Notes: a model not told the origin generated them from the sequence alone. A DNA stretch of 64,000 bases from Bifidobacterium vespertilionis (GCF_008698145.1 NZ_RZNZ01000003.1:180097-244096), one strand, 5' to 3'. Shown: positions 45,916-57,460, numbered from the stretch's first letter. Made by a program: numbers and translations.

Positions 45916-46150
45916 GATGGGCTCCTTTGTTGGACGCTTCTGTGTTCGCCACCCGCCGGCCGTGAGGCGGTTGGCGAGGTGATGGTTATGACCCTACGGC
46001 GGCGGTCCGGCGTGGCGCAAGCCGGACGCTATCCGAGTTATCTATAACCCCTTAAAATCCCAAATGGCAGTAGGGCTAAGGAACCATCGCAAATCCGGTT
46101 TCCATCGTCGGAAACTGCGCGACACGCCGATCGCGACACTGCTCGCCGAA

Positions 46151-46280
46151 TCGTTCCAACCTGCGCCCCGATTTTCGCAGACTGGAACGAATCCGCAGAT
46201 TGGAACCCCGTTTGAGGCCCCTACATGCAGAATCGTTCCAACCTGCGATTGTGCGGGCGCAGGTTGGAACGATTCTGCAT
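46151..46280. repeat. Inverted-repeat cluster (TCGTTCCAACCTGCG family)
   Basis: Boxes lie at 46151 (plus), 46176 (minus), 46194 (minus, diverged), 46233 (plus) and 46258 (minus). Each of the two plus/minus hairpins has a 10-base loop. The second extends to a perfect 23-bp inverted repeat (46225-46247 with 46258-46280). It lies 20 bases after the pdxT stop and could also terminate that transcript. Confidence 0.85.
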
Positions 46281-46299
46281 GATGCCGCATGGGGCGCGG

Positions 46300-46920
46300 C
46301 TACAGACCCAGGAAGAGCTCGTGGATGCGCGTGTCGGCGGTCAGCTCCGGATGGAACGCGGTGGCGATGATGTTGCCCTGCCGCAATCCCACCGGATGGC
46401 CGTCCACGGTGGTCTCCACGGTGGCGTCCGGCCCCACGGAGACCACATACGGCCCGCGGATGAACACGAGCGGGAAGTCGGCGATGTCCCCGAACGAGCC
46501 GGTGCCGTCGAAGCTGCCCAGCTGGCGTCCGTAGGCGTTGCGGCGGACCACGGCGTCGAGCGCGCCGAAGTACACGTTCGGATCGTTATCCAGCTTGGAG
46601 GCCAGCAGGATCATGCCGGCGCAGGTGCCGAACACGGGCTTGCCGGCGGCGATGTGCGCGGCGATCGGATCGAACAGGCCGGTGGAGCGCAGCAGCTTGC
46701 CCTGCGTGGTGGATTCGCCGCCGGGCAGGATCACCCGGTCGATCGAATCATCGAAGTCCTCCGCGGCGCGCAGTAGCTTCCACGGCGCGCCCAGACGGTC
46801 CAGCATCGCAGCATGCTCGGCGAACGCGCCCTGCACGGCCAGGATGCCGGTCACGCCGTGGCGAGCGTCCTCGACGTCCTCGGACTCCTCCTTGGAGATG
46901 TATTCGACGGCGACGACCAT
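46300..46920 (-). CDS. pdxT: PLP synthase glutaminase subunit
   Basis: The 206-residue product is a class I glutamine amidotransferase. The nucleophile Cys is in FGTCAGM, the triad His-Glu in AFHPEL, and ILPGGEST is conserved. The family core begins at about residue 23 (TGILAVQGAFAEH), so there is an N-terminal extension, and GTG or later starts are possible. It frees ammonia from glutamine for PdxS. It starts three bases after the pdxS stop. Confidence 0.95.
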   Translation of the reverse strand: MVVAVEYISKEESEDVEDARHGVTGILAVQGAFAEHAAMLDRLGAPWKLLRAAEDFDDSIDRVILPGGESTTQGKLLRSTGLFDPIAAHIAAGKPVFGTCAGMILLASKLDNDPNVYFGALDAVVRRNAYGRQLGSFDGTGSFGDIADFPLVFIRGPYVVSVGPDATVETTVDGHPVGLRQGNIIATAFHPELTADTRIHELFLGL

Positions 46921-46923
46921 GGG

Positions 46924-47799
<876 letters not shown>

Positions 47800-48138
47800 T
47801 GCCGATCCCTTCGTATCGATGGTTGGGTCGCCCCGGCGGCCATTGCGTCCCGAGGCCTGATCATTCAGTGCATATGCTACGGGTTCGCGCCGTCGCCAAC
47901 CCTCCCGGATTCCGCATGATGCCAACGGTTTGGGCCGATCGAACCGTCCTTGGGAGATCGCCGGGCAGCGGAATCGCAAACGATCGAACAGATGCATATT
48001 CAGTTCATTCGACGATTGCGGCCGAACGTCCATTTTTTGCAATCGAAACACCGCCGCAAGCACCAACACCCCGATTTGTGAAGATTTCATGAACACGATG
48101 GCCCGGATTGGTCCGGCGTGTCGCTAGAGTCGTGAACC
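47800..48138. promoter_or_regulatory. Divergent promoter region between pdxS and pyridoxamine kinase
   Basis: This 339-base gap holds no convincing gene. On the plus strand TAGAGT (48125-48130), a possible -10, lies 8 bases before the kinase ATG and no Shine-Dalgarno is visible, which would fit a leaderless message. No dyad long enough to call an operator was seen. Confidence 0.4.
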
Positions 48139-49017
48139 ATGACCCTCGATGTGAAGCTGTATGACCGCGATCCGCGCTACATCCCGCGCGTGGCCGCCGT
48201 GCACGACATGTGCGGCTACGGCACCTGCTCGCTGACCGCCGCGATCGCGATCCTGTCCGCCGCCGGGTGCAACGCCTGCCCGGTTCCCACTGCCCTGTTC
48301 TCCGCGCACACGCTGTTCCCCGTCTACACCTTCCACGACACCACCGCCATGCTCGACGGCTATCTGGATGCATGGAAGAGCGAGGGCGTGGATCTGGACG
48401 CCGTCTATTCCGGCTTTCTGGGCAGCGCCGCTCAGGTGGCGGTGATCGAACGGCTGTGGCGCGACTATCCGCGCGCGCTGAAGGTGGTCGATCCGGTCAT
48501 GGGCGACAATGGCGAGATCTACCCCACGTACACGCAGGACATGTGCCGTGCGATGGGCCGGCTCGCATCCGGCGCGGACATCCTACTGCCCAACCTCACC
48601 GAAGCCGCTATCCTCACCGGTCGCGACTACCCCGGCCAGAACCTCTCCGACGGCGAGGTGACCGACTGGCTCAGCGCGCTGCTCGCGTTGGGCGCCCGGC
48701 ATGTGGTGCTCAAGGGCGTGGACCGCGGAGACGGGCTGATCCGCAACTATGTGGCCGGCGCGGAGACGGGCGCCGAAGCGTGCGTCCGCATCGAGCACCG
48801 TCGCATGCCGTTCATGGCGCCCGGCACCGGCGACGTGTTCGCCTCGGCCCTGTGCGGCGCGGTGATGGCGGGACGCGGGCTGGCCGAGTCGGCACGGATC
48901 GCCGGCGAGTTCGTGCGGTCGGCCATGGAGCACACGCCGGACCAGCCCGGCCACGAACTGCGCGGGGCGAGCTTCGAACTGAGCCTGGGCCAGCTCACCG
49001 CCCTGGTGCGCGGCTGA
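48139..49017 (+). CDS. Pyridoxamine/pyridoxal kinase (ribokinase-like)
   Basis: The product has 292 residues. It has the substrate-lid motif HDMCGYGTCSLTAAIAILS, PTALFSAHTLFP, VVDPVMGDNGEIY, the TEAAILTGR adenine region and the catalytic APGTGDVFASALCG. These place it in the pyridoxamine kinase branch close to ThiD. It phosphorylates B6 vitamers for salvage. It is divergent from pdxST, so synthesis and salvage genes share one control region, and it may use the vitamer brought in by the nearby ECF transporter. Confidence 0.93.
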   Translation: MTLDVKLYDRDPRYIPRVAAVHDMCGYGTCSLTAAIAILSAAGCNACPVPTALFSAHTLFPVYTFHDTTAMLDGYLDAWKSEGVDLDAVYSGFLGSAAQVAVIERLWRDYPRALKVVDPVMGDNGEIYPTYTQDMCRAMGRLASGADILLPNLTEAAILTGRDYPGQNLSDGEVTDWLSALLALGARHVVLKGVDRGDGLIRNYVAGAETGAEACVRIEHRRMPFMAPGTGDVFASALCGAVMAGRGLAESARIAGEFVRSAMEHTPDQPGHELRGASFELSLGQLTALVRG

Positions 49018-49029
49018 GTCGCTCTTCCT

Positions 49030-49226
49030 GTCATCCTGAGCACAGCGCAGTTCACGTCATCCTGAGCGAGCGCAGCGAAGTCGAAGGATCCTTCGACTCG
49101 CTCCGCTCGCTCAGGATGACACGAGCAGACTTCGTCATCCTGAGCGCAGTCGAAGGATCCTTAACCTTGCGCACCCACCGAATCCGCACGCAATGGTCAA
49201 GGATCCTTCGCTGCGCTCAGGATGAC
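49030..49226. repeat. CATCCTGAGCG/GGATCC palindromic repeats
   Basis: Five or more REP-like copies, with GGATCC words at 49088, 49157 and 49201 and a spacer with TTGCGCACCCACCG. They fill most of the gap between the kinase and yraN genes. Confidence 0.9.
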
Positions 49227-49387
49227 GAGGAACAACGCCCACATTCGTCCACAGGCCGATTGTTATCCACCGCCCAATCCACCATCGAGCCTCCGACACG
49301 CGCGAAACCATGGGCAAGTGGGGTACATCCGCGCACATGGGCCCTCCGCGATTGCGCGGGAACACGCGGTGATGCTCCACTGGGGGC

Positions 49388-50056
49388 ATGACAACACAAC
49401 ACACAACACCGCAGTATCCTGCAACCGATCACCCGCTCCACGACGCCACCCCACTGAACAAGACGAACACTCAGACGAACACCCCATCGAACACGCCGGA
49501 AGCCCCGCGCACAACGCCTACCCGCCCGGTCTCCGATCGGCCGGCATCCAACCGGCCAACGCACGACCGCCCGGCTTCCAGTCGTCCGTCATCCTCCCGC
49601 CCCGCATCGCGCTTCACGCCCACAGCGGCGCCCAGCGAGCAGGCGGCGCCGCCCGACCCCCTCGCCGAAGCGGCCCGCCTCCTGTCGCGCCGCGATCTGA
49701 ACGCCAAGCAGCTCGGCGTCGCCGGCGAGCACTACGCCGCCCTCTGGCTCGAATGCCAGGACTGGAGGATCCTCTCGCGCAACTGGCGGTCCCGCTACGG
49801 CGAACTCGACATCGTGGCCCTCGCACCGAACGGGGAGATCGTCTTCGTGGAGGTCAAGACCCGCCGGTCGGTGGCGCAGGGCGTGCCGCAGGCCGCGGTA
49901 GACCGGCGCAAGCAGGGCAACCTGCGCCGGGCGGCGATGGAGTGGCTGCTCGACGGCAGCAACGACGTATCCCACTATGGCACCCGCTTCGACGTGATCG
50001 CCATCCTCGTGACCGGCTTCGGCCCGCAGGTCACCCATATTCCGGGGGCGTTCTGA
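49388..50056 (+). CDS. YraN/UPF0102-family nuclease-like protein with disordered N-terminus
   Basis: The product has 222 residues from ATG 49388. The C-terminal 120 form the UPF0102 endonuclease-like fold: GVAGEHYAALWL, RNWRSRYGELDIVAL and VFVEVKTRR, with the acidic/Lys residues of the nuclease core. The first 95 residues are Thr/Pro/Arg/Ser-rich and probably disordered; relatives usually lack them, so a later start is possible. It overlaps comM (TGATG) and opens the yraN-comM-dprA operon. Confidence 0.85.
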   Translation: MTTQHTTPQYPATDHPLHDATPLNKTNTQTNTPSNTPEAPRTTPTRPVSDRPASNRPTHDRPASSRPSSSRPASRFTPTAAPSEQAAPPDPLAEAARLLSRRDLNAKQLGVAGEHYAALWLECQDWRILSRNWRSRYGELDIVALAPNGEIVFVEVKTRRSVAQGVPQAAVDRRKQGNLRRAAMEWLLDGSNDVSHYGTRFDVIAILVTGFGPQVTHIPGAF

Positions 50057-51600
50057 TGCCCATCGGTACCGCGATCTCCATCGGCATGCTCGGCCTGAGC
50101 GCCAACCTCATCCAGATGCAGGCCTTCATCAGCCCGGGTCTGCCGCACTTCTCCATCATCGGGCTGCCCGACACCTCCCTGAGCGAGGCCCGCGAGCGCG
50201 TCAAATCGGCGTGCACGGCATGCGGCTTCCGCTGGCCGGAAACCCGCGTGACCGTGAATCTCGCCCCCGCATGGCTGCACAAGCGCGGATCCTCGCACGA
50301 TCTGGCGATCGCCGCCAGCGTGCTCGCCGCCGGGAAGATGATCCCCCACGACTGTCTGGAGCATGCGCTGGTGCTGGGCGAGCTCAATCTGGACGGCACG
50401 GTGCTGCCGATCAACGGCATCCTGCCCATGCTGCTGGGCGCCAAGGAGCGGGGCATCACGCGCGCGTTCGTCCCCTACGCCAACGTGGAGGAGGCGGCCC
50501 TCGTCCATGGCATGGACGTGACCGGCATCCGCCATCTGGGCGAACTGATCGAGCGCATGGGCGGCGAACCCCGCTATCGTCTGGACGTGACGCATCTGCC
50601 GGAGCCGGTCATGGATCCGGACATCAATCCGGAGACGCTCACCGACCAGAGCGGACTCGACATGAACCAGGTGGTGGGCCAGGCGAACGCCAAGTGGGCG
50701 CTGGAGGTGGCCGCCGCCGGAGGGCATCATATGATCATGGTCGGCCCGCCCGGGTCCGGCAAGACGATGCTGGCGACCCGGCTGCCGAGCATCATGCCGC
50801 CGTTGAGCGACAAGGAGCAGGTGGAGGTCGCGTCCATCCGGTCCCTGTGCGGCACGCTGCCGTTCTACGGCATCACCGACGTTCCGCCGTTCGAGGCCCC
50901 GCACCACACGGCGTCCACGTCCTCGCTGATCGGCGGGGGCAGCGGCGTGGCCCTGCCCGGGGCGATCACGCGGGCGCATCGCGGCGTGCTGTTCATGGAT
51001 GAGGCGCCGGAGTTCCATCCGCGCACGCTGCAGGCCCTGCGCGAGCCGCTGGAGACCGGGTATGTGGCCGTCTCCCGCGTCAAGGGCACCGCCTACTACC
51101 CGGCGCGGTTCCTGCTGGTGATGTCCGCCAACCCGTGCCCGTGCGGCTTCGCGGAGACGGGCCGGGGCGAGCGATGCAGATGCACGGAACGCGAACGCAC
51201 GCGCTACTGGAACCGTCTGTCCGGGCCGATTCTGGATCGCATCGACATCCAGATCAACGTCAACGCGGTGAGCACGTTCACGGCGGACACCCCGGAGATG
51301 CGCGAGTCAAGCGGCACGATCCGCCGGCGCGTGATCCAGGCGCGCTCCATCGCACGCGAACGCTTCGACGGACAGGGCTGGAATTCGAACGCGGAAGCCA
51401 GCGGCCAATGGTTGCGGCGCAACACCTCCGCCAAGGCGATCGCGAAGGTGAACCAGGCGCTCGACAGCGAGACGCTGAGCCTGCGCGGCGCCGATCGCGC
51501 GCTGAAGCTCGCGTGGACGATCGCCGATCTCGATGGCCGCACCAGTCCCAACGAAGCCGATGTGGATCGCGGCATCGGCATGAAGACGAGGGTGCAATGA
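50056..51600 (+). CDS. comM: YifB/ComM-type Mg-chelatase-like AAA+ ATPase
   Basis: The product has 514 residues from ATG 50056; sequence upstream in this frame overlaps yraN. An N-terminal Lon-like domain (HFSIIGLPDTSLSEARERV) precedes the AAA+ core with Walker A GPPGSGKT (230-237), Walker B GVLFMDEAPEF, zinc-type Cys cluster NPCPCGF and a C-terminal lid. Relatives act as branch-migration helicases in natural transformation. It overlaps dprA by four bases. Confidence 0.93.
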   Translation: MPIGTAISIGMLGLSANLIQMQAFISPGLPHFSIIGLPDTSLSEARERVKSACTACGFRWPETRVTVNLAPAWLHKRGSSHDLAIAASVLAAGKMIPHDCLEHALVLGELNLDGTVLPINGILPMLLGAKERGITRAFVPYANVEEAALVHGMDVTGIRHLGELIERMGGEPRYRLDVTHLPEPVMDPDINPETLTDQSGLDMNQVVGQANAKWALEVAAAGGHHMIMVGPPGSGKTMLATRLPSIMPPLSDKEQVEVASIRSLCGTLPFYGITDVPPFEAPHHTASTSSLIGGGSGVALPGAITRAHRGVLFMDEAPEFHPRTLQALREPLETGYVAVSRVKGTAYYPARFLLVMSANPCPCGFAETGRGERCRCTERERTRYWNRLSGPILDRIDIQINVNAVSTFTADTPEMRESSGTIRRRVIQARSIARERFDGQGWNSNAEASGQWLRRNTSAKAIAKVNQALDSETLSLRGADRALKLAWTIADLDGRTSPNEADVDRGIGMKTRVQ

Positions 51601-53318
51601 GCATGGAGCCGAATGACGAGACGATCGCCCGCGCCACGCTCGCCCACTGCATGGACGGTCCGGACGCGATGATGTACGCCGCGCTCAAGGGCGCCCCGTC
51701 GGCCCGCGTGCTGGTGGAGGCGCTGATGGAGCGGCGGGGCGCCCCCGGGGCCGCGGGCGAGGGCGATTCGTACGAACCGGTGCGGCAGGATCCGGGGCGC
51801 GAGCTCAAGGACATGTTCATGGTGGGAGCCGCACGATGGGGCAAACGAGCGGACAAGGAGGATCTGGACCGGTTCCGCGACGCGCTGGTCCGGTGGATGC
51901 AGCGGATGGACCTGCTGCCCTCGATGCGCCCGGATGCGCTGAGGTCCCTGTTCACGTGGGACGGGTCATCATGGCTGATCGCGCCCGGACACCCCTGCTG
52001 GCCCGCCCAGCTGGGGGATCTGTCCGAGCGCATCAGCTGGGCCTCCCCCCTGTGTCTGTGGGGTCGCGGCGATGAAACCGCGCTGGTGAGCTGCGAGGCC
52101 CCGCTGGCGATCGTCGGCTCGCGCGGGGTGAACGACTACGGCCGAGAAGTGGCGCACAGTGTGGCCGCGCATGCCGCGCTCAGAGGCCATCTGATCGTGT
52201 CCGGCGGCGCGTACGGCACCGACGCGGCCGCCCATTGGGGCGCGATCGCCGCGGCGGAACGGTATCCGGACCGCGCGGGGCGGACGGTGGCGGTGTTCGC
52301 AGGCGGATTGGATCACATCGGCCCGCAACGCAACCGGGAATTGTTCGATCGCATTCTGGGCGCCTCGGGGGCGCTGGTCACGGAGATGAGCCCCGGCACG
52401 ATTCCGGAGGCCCGCCGCTTCCTGCTGCGCAACAGGGTGATCGCCGCCTTGGCGCGCACGGTGGTGGTGGCGCAGGCCCGGCTCAGATCGGGCGCGATCA
52501 ACACCGCCATGTGGGGCGCCGATCTGGGACGGGAGGTGTATGCGGCGCCGGGTCTGGTCACCGAGGCCTCGCACGCGGGATGCAACAGCCTCATCCACGA
52601 CGGCGTGGCGGTCATCCTCGTGGATCATGAGGATGTGACGGAACTGTGCCACGCGGACCATCAGCCGCGCGACCCGCAGGCCGAACCGCAAGACGAGTCC
52701 TTGCCCGATCCGGCGAACGGCACGCCCGCCACCGCTACCGGCGATGCCGGTCCCAACACCACCGATGCCGGCGCAACCGCTCAAGCCTCGCAGGACACGC
52801 TCTGGCAGGCCGCCCCCGAATCGAGCCATCCCCTTGAGGAACCGCCCGGCGTCAAACCCGCCAAGGCCGCATCCCGCCGCCTGGCCCGAGGCCGCATCCC
52901 GTCCACGAAGGCGGCCAGCCGTCCCAAACCGGCGCCGCCCAAGCCCACCGACGACCAACAAATCGTGCTCACCGCCATCCGATCCTGCCGGCGCAGGGGC
53001 ATGCGCGCCGGAGAGGACGAGATCGGCGCGGCGGCGCGCAGGGCCCATCCCCAGCGCGCGGAGATCGGGCCGGCATGGGTCGCCGGGCAGCTCGGTTCGA
53101 TGGAACTGTGCGGACTGATCGTGCGTGACGAATCGGGCGCCTTCAAACCGGTCGAGCGAGTTCCCTCGAAGGCTGCGTCCCAAGCGCAGGCTGCGGTCCA
53201 GACGGCATCCGGGCCGGGCGCGTTGCCCGTCGCACCCAAGCCCGTCGCACCCGAACCAGCACTGGAACACGCCACGCCTGAGCCCGCCGCTCCTACGCCC
53301 GCCACTGGCAGCGCGTGA
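51597..53318 (+). CDS. dprA: DNA-processing protein DprA
   Basis: The product has 573 residues from ATG 51597 (ATGA overlap with comM). The DprA Rossmann core has [65 protein letters not shown] and [21 protein letters not shown] Pro/Ala-rich region of about 110 residues follows, then a winged-helix-like domain (about 480-545) and another Ala/Pro tail. DprA loads RecA on incoming single strands. Its 3' end overlaps the convergent alkyltransferase-like gene by 26 bases. Confidence 0.92.
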   Translation: MSMEPNDETIARATLAHCMDGPDAMMYAALKGAPSARVLVEALMERRGAPGAAGEGDSYEPVRQDPGRELKDMFMVGAARWGKRADKEDLDRFRDALVRWMQRMDLLPSMRPDALRSLFTWDGSSWLIAPGHPCWPAQLGDLSERISWASPLCLWGRGDETALVSCEAPLAIVGSRGVNDYGREVAHSVAAHAALRGHLIVSGGAYGTDAAAHWGAIAAAERYPDRAGRTVAVFAGGLDHIGPQRNRELFDRILGASGALVTEMSPGTIPEARRFLLRNRVIAALARTVVVAQARLRSGAINTAMWGADLGREVYAAPGLVTEASHAGCNSLIHDGVAVILVDHEDVTELCHADHQPRDPQAEPQDESLPDPANGTPATATGDAGPNTTDAGATAQASQDTLWQAAPESSHPLEEPPGVKPAKAASRRLARGRIPSTKAASRPKPAPPKPTDDQQIVLTAIRSCRRRGMRAGEDEIGAAARRAHPQRAEIGPAWVAGQLGSMELCGLIVRDESGAFKPVERVPSKAASQAQAAVQTASGPGALPVAPKPVAPEPALEHATPEPAAPTPATGSA

Positions 53319-53643
53319 GATCCACCCGCCACCCCGCCGCCCCGGCCGGATCCCCCGTGCCGGGGCGGAACACCACACCCTCCTCCTCAAGCAGCGCGCG
53401 CTGGCGCTCCGGTCCGCCGAATGCGAATCCGGGCGCCAGCGAACCGTCACGGAACACCACGCGGTGGCACGGGATCACGCCCGGCTCGGGGTTGGAATGC
53501 AGCGCAAAACCCACGAACCGGGCGGACCGGGGCGCGCCCGCAAGCGCCGCCACCTGCCCGTAGGTGGCCACCGTGCCGCGCGGGATGCGCCGGACCACGT
53601 CATACACGCGCTCGGAGAAGGACTTGGTTTGGGGTTTGGTCAT
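53293..53643 (-). CDS. MGMT-type DNA methyltransferase domain protein
   Basis: The product has 116 residues from ATG 53643. It is the DNA-binding domain of O6-alkylguanine transferases ([31 protein letters not shown]) with the active-site motif IPCHRVVF intact. Atl-type relatives of this size usually have Trp in place of Cys; here the Cys is present, so it could be a small active alkyltransferase. It is convergent with dprA and overlaps its last 26 bases. Confidence 0.85.
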   Translation of the reverse strand: MTKPQTKSFSERVYDVVRRIPRGTVATYGQVAALAGAPRSARFVGFALHSNPEPGVIPCHRVVFRDGSLAPGFAFGGPERQRALLEEEGVVFRPGTGDPAGAAGWRVDLTRCQWRA

Positions 53644-53691
53644 GTCACCATTATCATCCCCTCGTCCGGGCGTGTTCCGAAAATCGTGCCT

Positions 53692-55638
53692 ATGAGTCCG
53701 AAGCAGTTGGAAGATATGTATGACGCCGTGATCGTGGGCGCCGGCGCGGCCGGCCTGTCCGCGGCGCTCGGCCTGTTGCGGTCCGAGGCCATCCGTGATC
53801 TGAAGGATCAGGGCCTCGACCCGAAGATCCTCGTGATCTCGAAGCTGCAGCCGCTCAGGTCGCACACCGGTTCGGCGGAGGGCGGCATCGCGGCCAGCCT
53901 GGGCAACATCGACAGGGACGATTGGCACTGGCACTACTACGACACCGTCAAGGGCGGCGACTGGCTGGTCGATCAGGATGCGGCCGAGCTGCTCGCGCGC
54001 GAGGCGCCGGCGACCGTGATCCGTCTGGAGCACGACGGCGTGGCATTCTCGCGCACCGAGGACGGGCACATCGCCCAGCGCCGCTTCGGCGGCCACACCG
54101 CGGACTTCGGCGGCGAGCCGGTGCGCCGCGCGGCCTATGCGGCCGATCGCGTGGGCCATCAGATCCTGCACAGCCTATGGCAGCAGTGCGTGGCCGAGGG
54201 CGTGGAATTCGCCGAGGAATGGTACGTGACCGATCTGGTGCTGGACGCCGGGCGCACGCACGTCTCCGGCGTGGTGGCCTACGACACGCGCAACGGCGAG
54301 ACGCATGCGGTCCACGCGCGTAACGTGATGCTCGCCACCGGCGGCGCGGGACGGTTGTTCCGCACCACGTCGAACTCGTGGGACCTGACCGGCGACGGTA
54401 TGGCCCTCGCGCTGGCCGCGGGGCTTCAGCTTGAGGATGCGGAGTTCGTGCAGTTCCATCCCACCGGACTGGCGCATACCGGCATTCTGCTGTCCGAGGC
54501 GGCCCGCGCGGAGGGCGGCGTGCTGCGCAATGCGGACGGCGAGGCGTTCATGGCCCGCTATGCGCCGGGCCACGCCGATCTGGCCGCGCGAGACGTGGTG
54601 AGCCGTTCGATCATGGCCGAGGTGGACGCCGGCCGGGGAGTCACGGATCCGAAGGACCCGGACGGACCGAAGGGCTGCGTGTGGCTGGACATGACCGGCA
54701 TCGACAAGGACCACATGGAGGCCGTCCTGCCGCAGGTGGTGGAGACGATCCGAGACTACGCGAACATCGACCCGTCCACGCAATACGTGCCGGTCAAGCC
54801 CACCGCGCACTACACGATGGGCGGCATCCCCATCACCACCGAGGGCGTGGTGTACCGCTGGCTCAGGGAGGACGGATCGGACCCCACGGCCGCACGCCAC
54901 CGCCGCGTGCCCGTCAAGGGCCTGTTCGCCGCCGGCGAATGCTCCTGCGTAAGCGTGCACGGCGCGAACCGTCTGGGCGGCAACTCGCTGCTCGACGCCT
55001 GCCTGTTCGGCACCCGCGCGGGTGAGGCCATCGCCGCGCGCATCGCCGAGAACCCGGTCGCCCAGGCGGAGCTTGAGGGATCGGATCCGCTGGCCGACGA
55101 CCCGTACGCCGATCTGGTGGACGAGGCCGCCAAGGAGCGCAAGGCGATGATCGCCGACCTGCTCGCTCCCATCGATGCCGGGGACGATGCGGATGCCGAT
55201 CCGCTGAGCAACGCCGCGTCCGCCGATGCAAACGCCGCGGCGGACGGCAACCCCTATGCGCTCATGGCCAAGCTCGGCGCGATCATGGACCGCGCGGTGG
55301 CCGTGCGCTGCGACGCCGATTCCATCGCCACGGCCCTGAACGCCCTCACCGGCGATCTGGTCCCGCATGTGGCCGATCTGCACGCACACAGCGACTCGAA
55401 GGTGTTCAACCAGGAGCTCGTGGCGATTCTGGAGGTCCGCAACCTCGCCATGCTGGCCGTGACGATGCTCACGGCGACGGCGGCCCGCCATGAGTCGCGC
55501 GGATCGCTCAAACGCCTCGATTTCCCCGATCGCGACGACGAGAAGTTCCTGGCGCACAGCATGACCGACCGTGCCGCGGAGGTCTCGTGGCAGCCGGTGC
55601 ACATCGCCGACTACCCGCCCAAGACCCGCGAATACTGA
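53692..55638 (+). CDS. sdhA: Succinate dehydrogenase/fumarate reductase flavoprotein
   Basis: The product has 648 residues from ATG 53692; ATG 53716 (MYDAV) is an alternative. The FAD motif is [13 protein letters not shown], the FAD-His loop [11 protein letters not shown], and active-site blocks are [32 protein letters not shown] and [15 protein letters not shown]. The order fits SdhA/FrdA rather than aspartate oxidase, and an iron-sulfur subunit follows 133 bases later. In a fermentative bifidobacterium it probably reduces fumarate. No membrane anchor (SdhC/D) gene is present. Confidence 0.9.
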   Translation: MSPKQLEDMYDAVIVGAGAAGLSAALGLLRSEAIRDLKDQGLDPKILVISKLQPLRSHTGSAEGGIAASLGNIDRDDWHWHYYDTVKGGDWLVDQDAAELLAREAPATVIRLEHDGVAFSRTEDGHIAQRRFGGHTADFGGEPVRRAAYAADRVGHQILHSLWQQCVAEGVEFAEEWYVTDLVLDAGRTHVSGVVAYDTRNGETHAVHARNVMLATGGAGRLFRTTSNSWDLTGDGMALALAAGLQLEDAEFVQFHPTGLAHTGILLSEAARAEGGVLRNADGEAFMARYAPGHADLAARDVVSRSIMAEVDAGRGVTDPKDPDGPKGCVWLDMTGIDKDHMEAVLPQVVETIRDYANIDPSTQYVPVKPTAHYTMGGIPITTEGVVYRWLREDGSDPTAARHRRVPVKGLFAAGECSCVSVHGANRLGGNSLLDACLFGTRAGEAIAARIAENPVAQAELEGSDPLADDPYADLVDEAAKERKAMIADLLAPIDAGDDADADPLSNAASADANAAADGNPYALMAKLGAIMDRAVAVRCDADSIATALNALTGDLVPHVADLHAHSDSKVFNQELVAILEVRNLAMLAVTMLTATAARHESRGSLKRLDFPDRDDEKFLAHSMTDRAAEVSWQPVHIADYPPKTREY

Positions 55639-55771
55639 CGCGAATGCTCACGGACGGCGCGCCGGTGGGGCGCTTCGCGTCTGACGGGAGCTTGTGGCAC
55701 ACTGGATACCCGGAAAACGCATACCGATGGATGCCTTTGGGCATGTTGAGAGAACTGCAAGGAGCGGCGTG

Positions 55772-56743
55772 ATGAGCAATGAGAACGACATGGTCACCGT
55801 GACCCTGCGCGTGCATCGCTTCACACCCCGCGCCGAACGCGAAAACCGCCGCAGCTCGAACCCCTTCGCGCGCAAATCGTCACCCTTCGGCGATTCCGGC
55901 GCCCGTCGCCGCACGCGCGGCAAGCAGTGGACGCAGGACTACACGCTGCAGGTCCGCCCGGAGGACACGCTGCTGGACTGCCTGCTGACCGTCAAGCGCA
56001 CGCTCGACCCCACGCTCGCCTTCCGCTATTCATGCGGCCACGGCATGTGCGGATCGGACGCCGTGGCGATCAACGGCACGCCCACGCTGCTGTGCACCTC
56101 CCCCGTGTCCGCATGGGTCAGGCAGGGCGGCGTCGATGGCGAAGCCGCCGGCGACGATCCGGCGGGAGACTCCGCCGCGGATGATGCGAACGACGGCTTC
56201 CGCCGCACCGGCGACGCGCTGTTCAATCTGCCCGTCTCGCACGTCCCCAAGCCGGCCGCAAACGCCGAACCGGGCGTGATCGAACTGTCCCCGCTGCCCG
56301 GATTCCCGGTGCAGCGCGACCTGATCGCGGACATCGACCCGATGCTGGACCAGATCAGGAAGCTCAAGCCGTATCTGCAGGCCAAGGGCGAGCTCAAGAC
56401 CACGCCGGACGGCAAGGTCAACGTCTTCGAATACCTGCAGAGCCCCGCGGAGCTCGCCAAGTACGAAATGCTCACCAACTGCATCGCGTGCGGCGTGTGC
56501 GAGGGATCCTGCCCGGTGTTCGCCGGCGGCGACGCCTTCATTGGCCCGGCGGCCCTGATCGCCGCATCCCGCTTCGTCAACGATTCGCGCGATGGCAAGG
56601 CCTTGGAGCGCATGGACCAGATCGACACGGCCGACGGCGTGGCCGCGTGCCAGTCGGTGCGCGCCTGCGGACGCCAGTGCCCGCGCGGCATCGACGTGGG
56701 CGAGGAGATGTGGCAGATCATCGCGAAGGTGCGCGAACGCTGA
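55772..56743 (+). CDS. sdhB: Succinate dehydrogenase/fumarate reductase iron-sulfur subunit
   Basis: The product has 323 residues from ATG 55772 behind AAGGAG; the longer frame from 55694 is not needed. The 2Fe-2S ligands are in YSCGHGMCGSDAVAINGTP with LLC, the 4Fe-4S in CIACGVCEGSCPVF and the third cluster in CQSVRACGRQCPRG. A basic/Ser insertion near residues 20-50 and an Asp/Ala-rich insertion near 125-160 make it longer than usual SdhB. It passes electrons to the flavoprotein; without anchors, the donor is unknown. Confidence 0.92.
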   Translation: MSNENDMVTVTLRVHRFTPRAERENRRSSNPFARKSSPFGDSGARRRTRGKQWTQDYTLQVRPEDTLLDCLLTVKRTLDPTLAFRYSCGHGMCGSDAVAINGTPTLLCTSPVSAWVRQGGVDGEAAGDDPAGDSAADDANDGFRRTGDALFNLPVSHVPKPAANAEPGVIELSPLPGFPVQRDLIADIDPMLDQIRKLKPYLQAKGELKTTPDGKVNVFEYLQSPAELAKYEMLTNCIACGVCEGSCPVFAGGDAFIGPAALIAASRFVNDSRDGKALERMDQIDTADGVAACQSVRACGRQCPRGIDVGEEMWQIIAKVRER

Positions 56744-56788
56744 TCGCACGCTCGCGGCGGGCGTGACGGAACCGATATGGTAGGGGCT

Positions 56789-57460
56789 ATGAACAAGACT
56801 TCGTACACCAATCTGGCCAAGGCATGGGAGTATGCGGAGGACGTGGCGTTCGCCAAACAGTCCGAAGCGCTCAACGCGCTGCGCATCCATGCCGAGGAGG
56901 TCGGGTTCCCCCAGGGGTCCGCGGCCCAGGCCGATTTCCTGCGGCTTCTTGTGGGGCTGACCGGCGCGCGATCCATCATTGTGGTGGGCACCGGCAGCGT
57001 GGTGGAAACCTATCAGCTCATCGCCGGGCTGGGCGGCACGGGCCTGCTCACGGCCGTCGACTCCTCCCCCGAGGGCACGGCGCTCATTCGCCGCATGTTC
57101 ACCCGCTTGGACAACCAGACCGGCACCACCCTGCGCGTGGTCAACGTGGCCGCCGGCCAGTTCCTGCCGCGTCTGAACGCCGCCGACTACGACCTGATCG
57201 TGGTGGCGGGCGACGCCGGCAACTATGCGCCCGCGTTCGCCCAGGCCGAGCGACTGCTGCGCCGCGGCGGCACGGTGGTCCTGACCGACGTGCTCGCCTT
57301 CGCCTCCCCCGTCTCGAACGGTGGCCTGCTCAACCCGGCCGACCGCGGCGACAAGGCCACGGCCATGCGCGAGCTGCTGGAGGCCGTGCAGGACGATGAG
57401 CGCTTCGACGTCACGTTGGTTCCGGTGGGCACCGGCCTCGTCCTGTGCGTCAAGCGCTAG
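56789..57460 (+). CDS. SAM-dependent O-methyltransferase
   Basis: The product has 223 residues from ATG 56789 (MNKTSY) after AGGGG. It belongs to the class I O-methyltransferase family (PF01596 type): SIIVVGTGSVVETYQLI as the SAM loop, LTAVDSSPEG, YDLIVVAGDAGNY and GGTVVLTDVLAF. The usual Asp of the metal site is seen in AGDAG and TDV. The substrate is unknown. It runs into the convergent LOG gene with a 4-base overlap. Confidence 0.85.
   Translation: MNKTSYTNLAKAWEYAEDVAFAKQSEALNALRIHAEEVGFPQGSAAQADFLRLLVGLTGARSIIVVGTGSVVETYQLIAGLGGTGLLTAVDSSPEGTALIRRMFTRLDNQTGTTLRVVNVAAGQFLPRLNAADYDLIVVAGDAGNYAPAFAQAERLLRRGGTVVLTDVLAFASPVSNGGLLNPADRGDKATAMRELLEAVQDDERFDVTLVPVGTGLVLCVKR

Noticed and set aside
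53692..55638. L-aspartate oxidase (NadB)
   Set aside because: Motif set and C-terminal region fit SdhA/FrdA, the next gene is the matching iron-sulfur subunit, and no nadA or nadC is adjacent.
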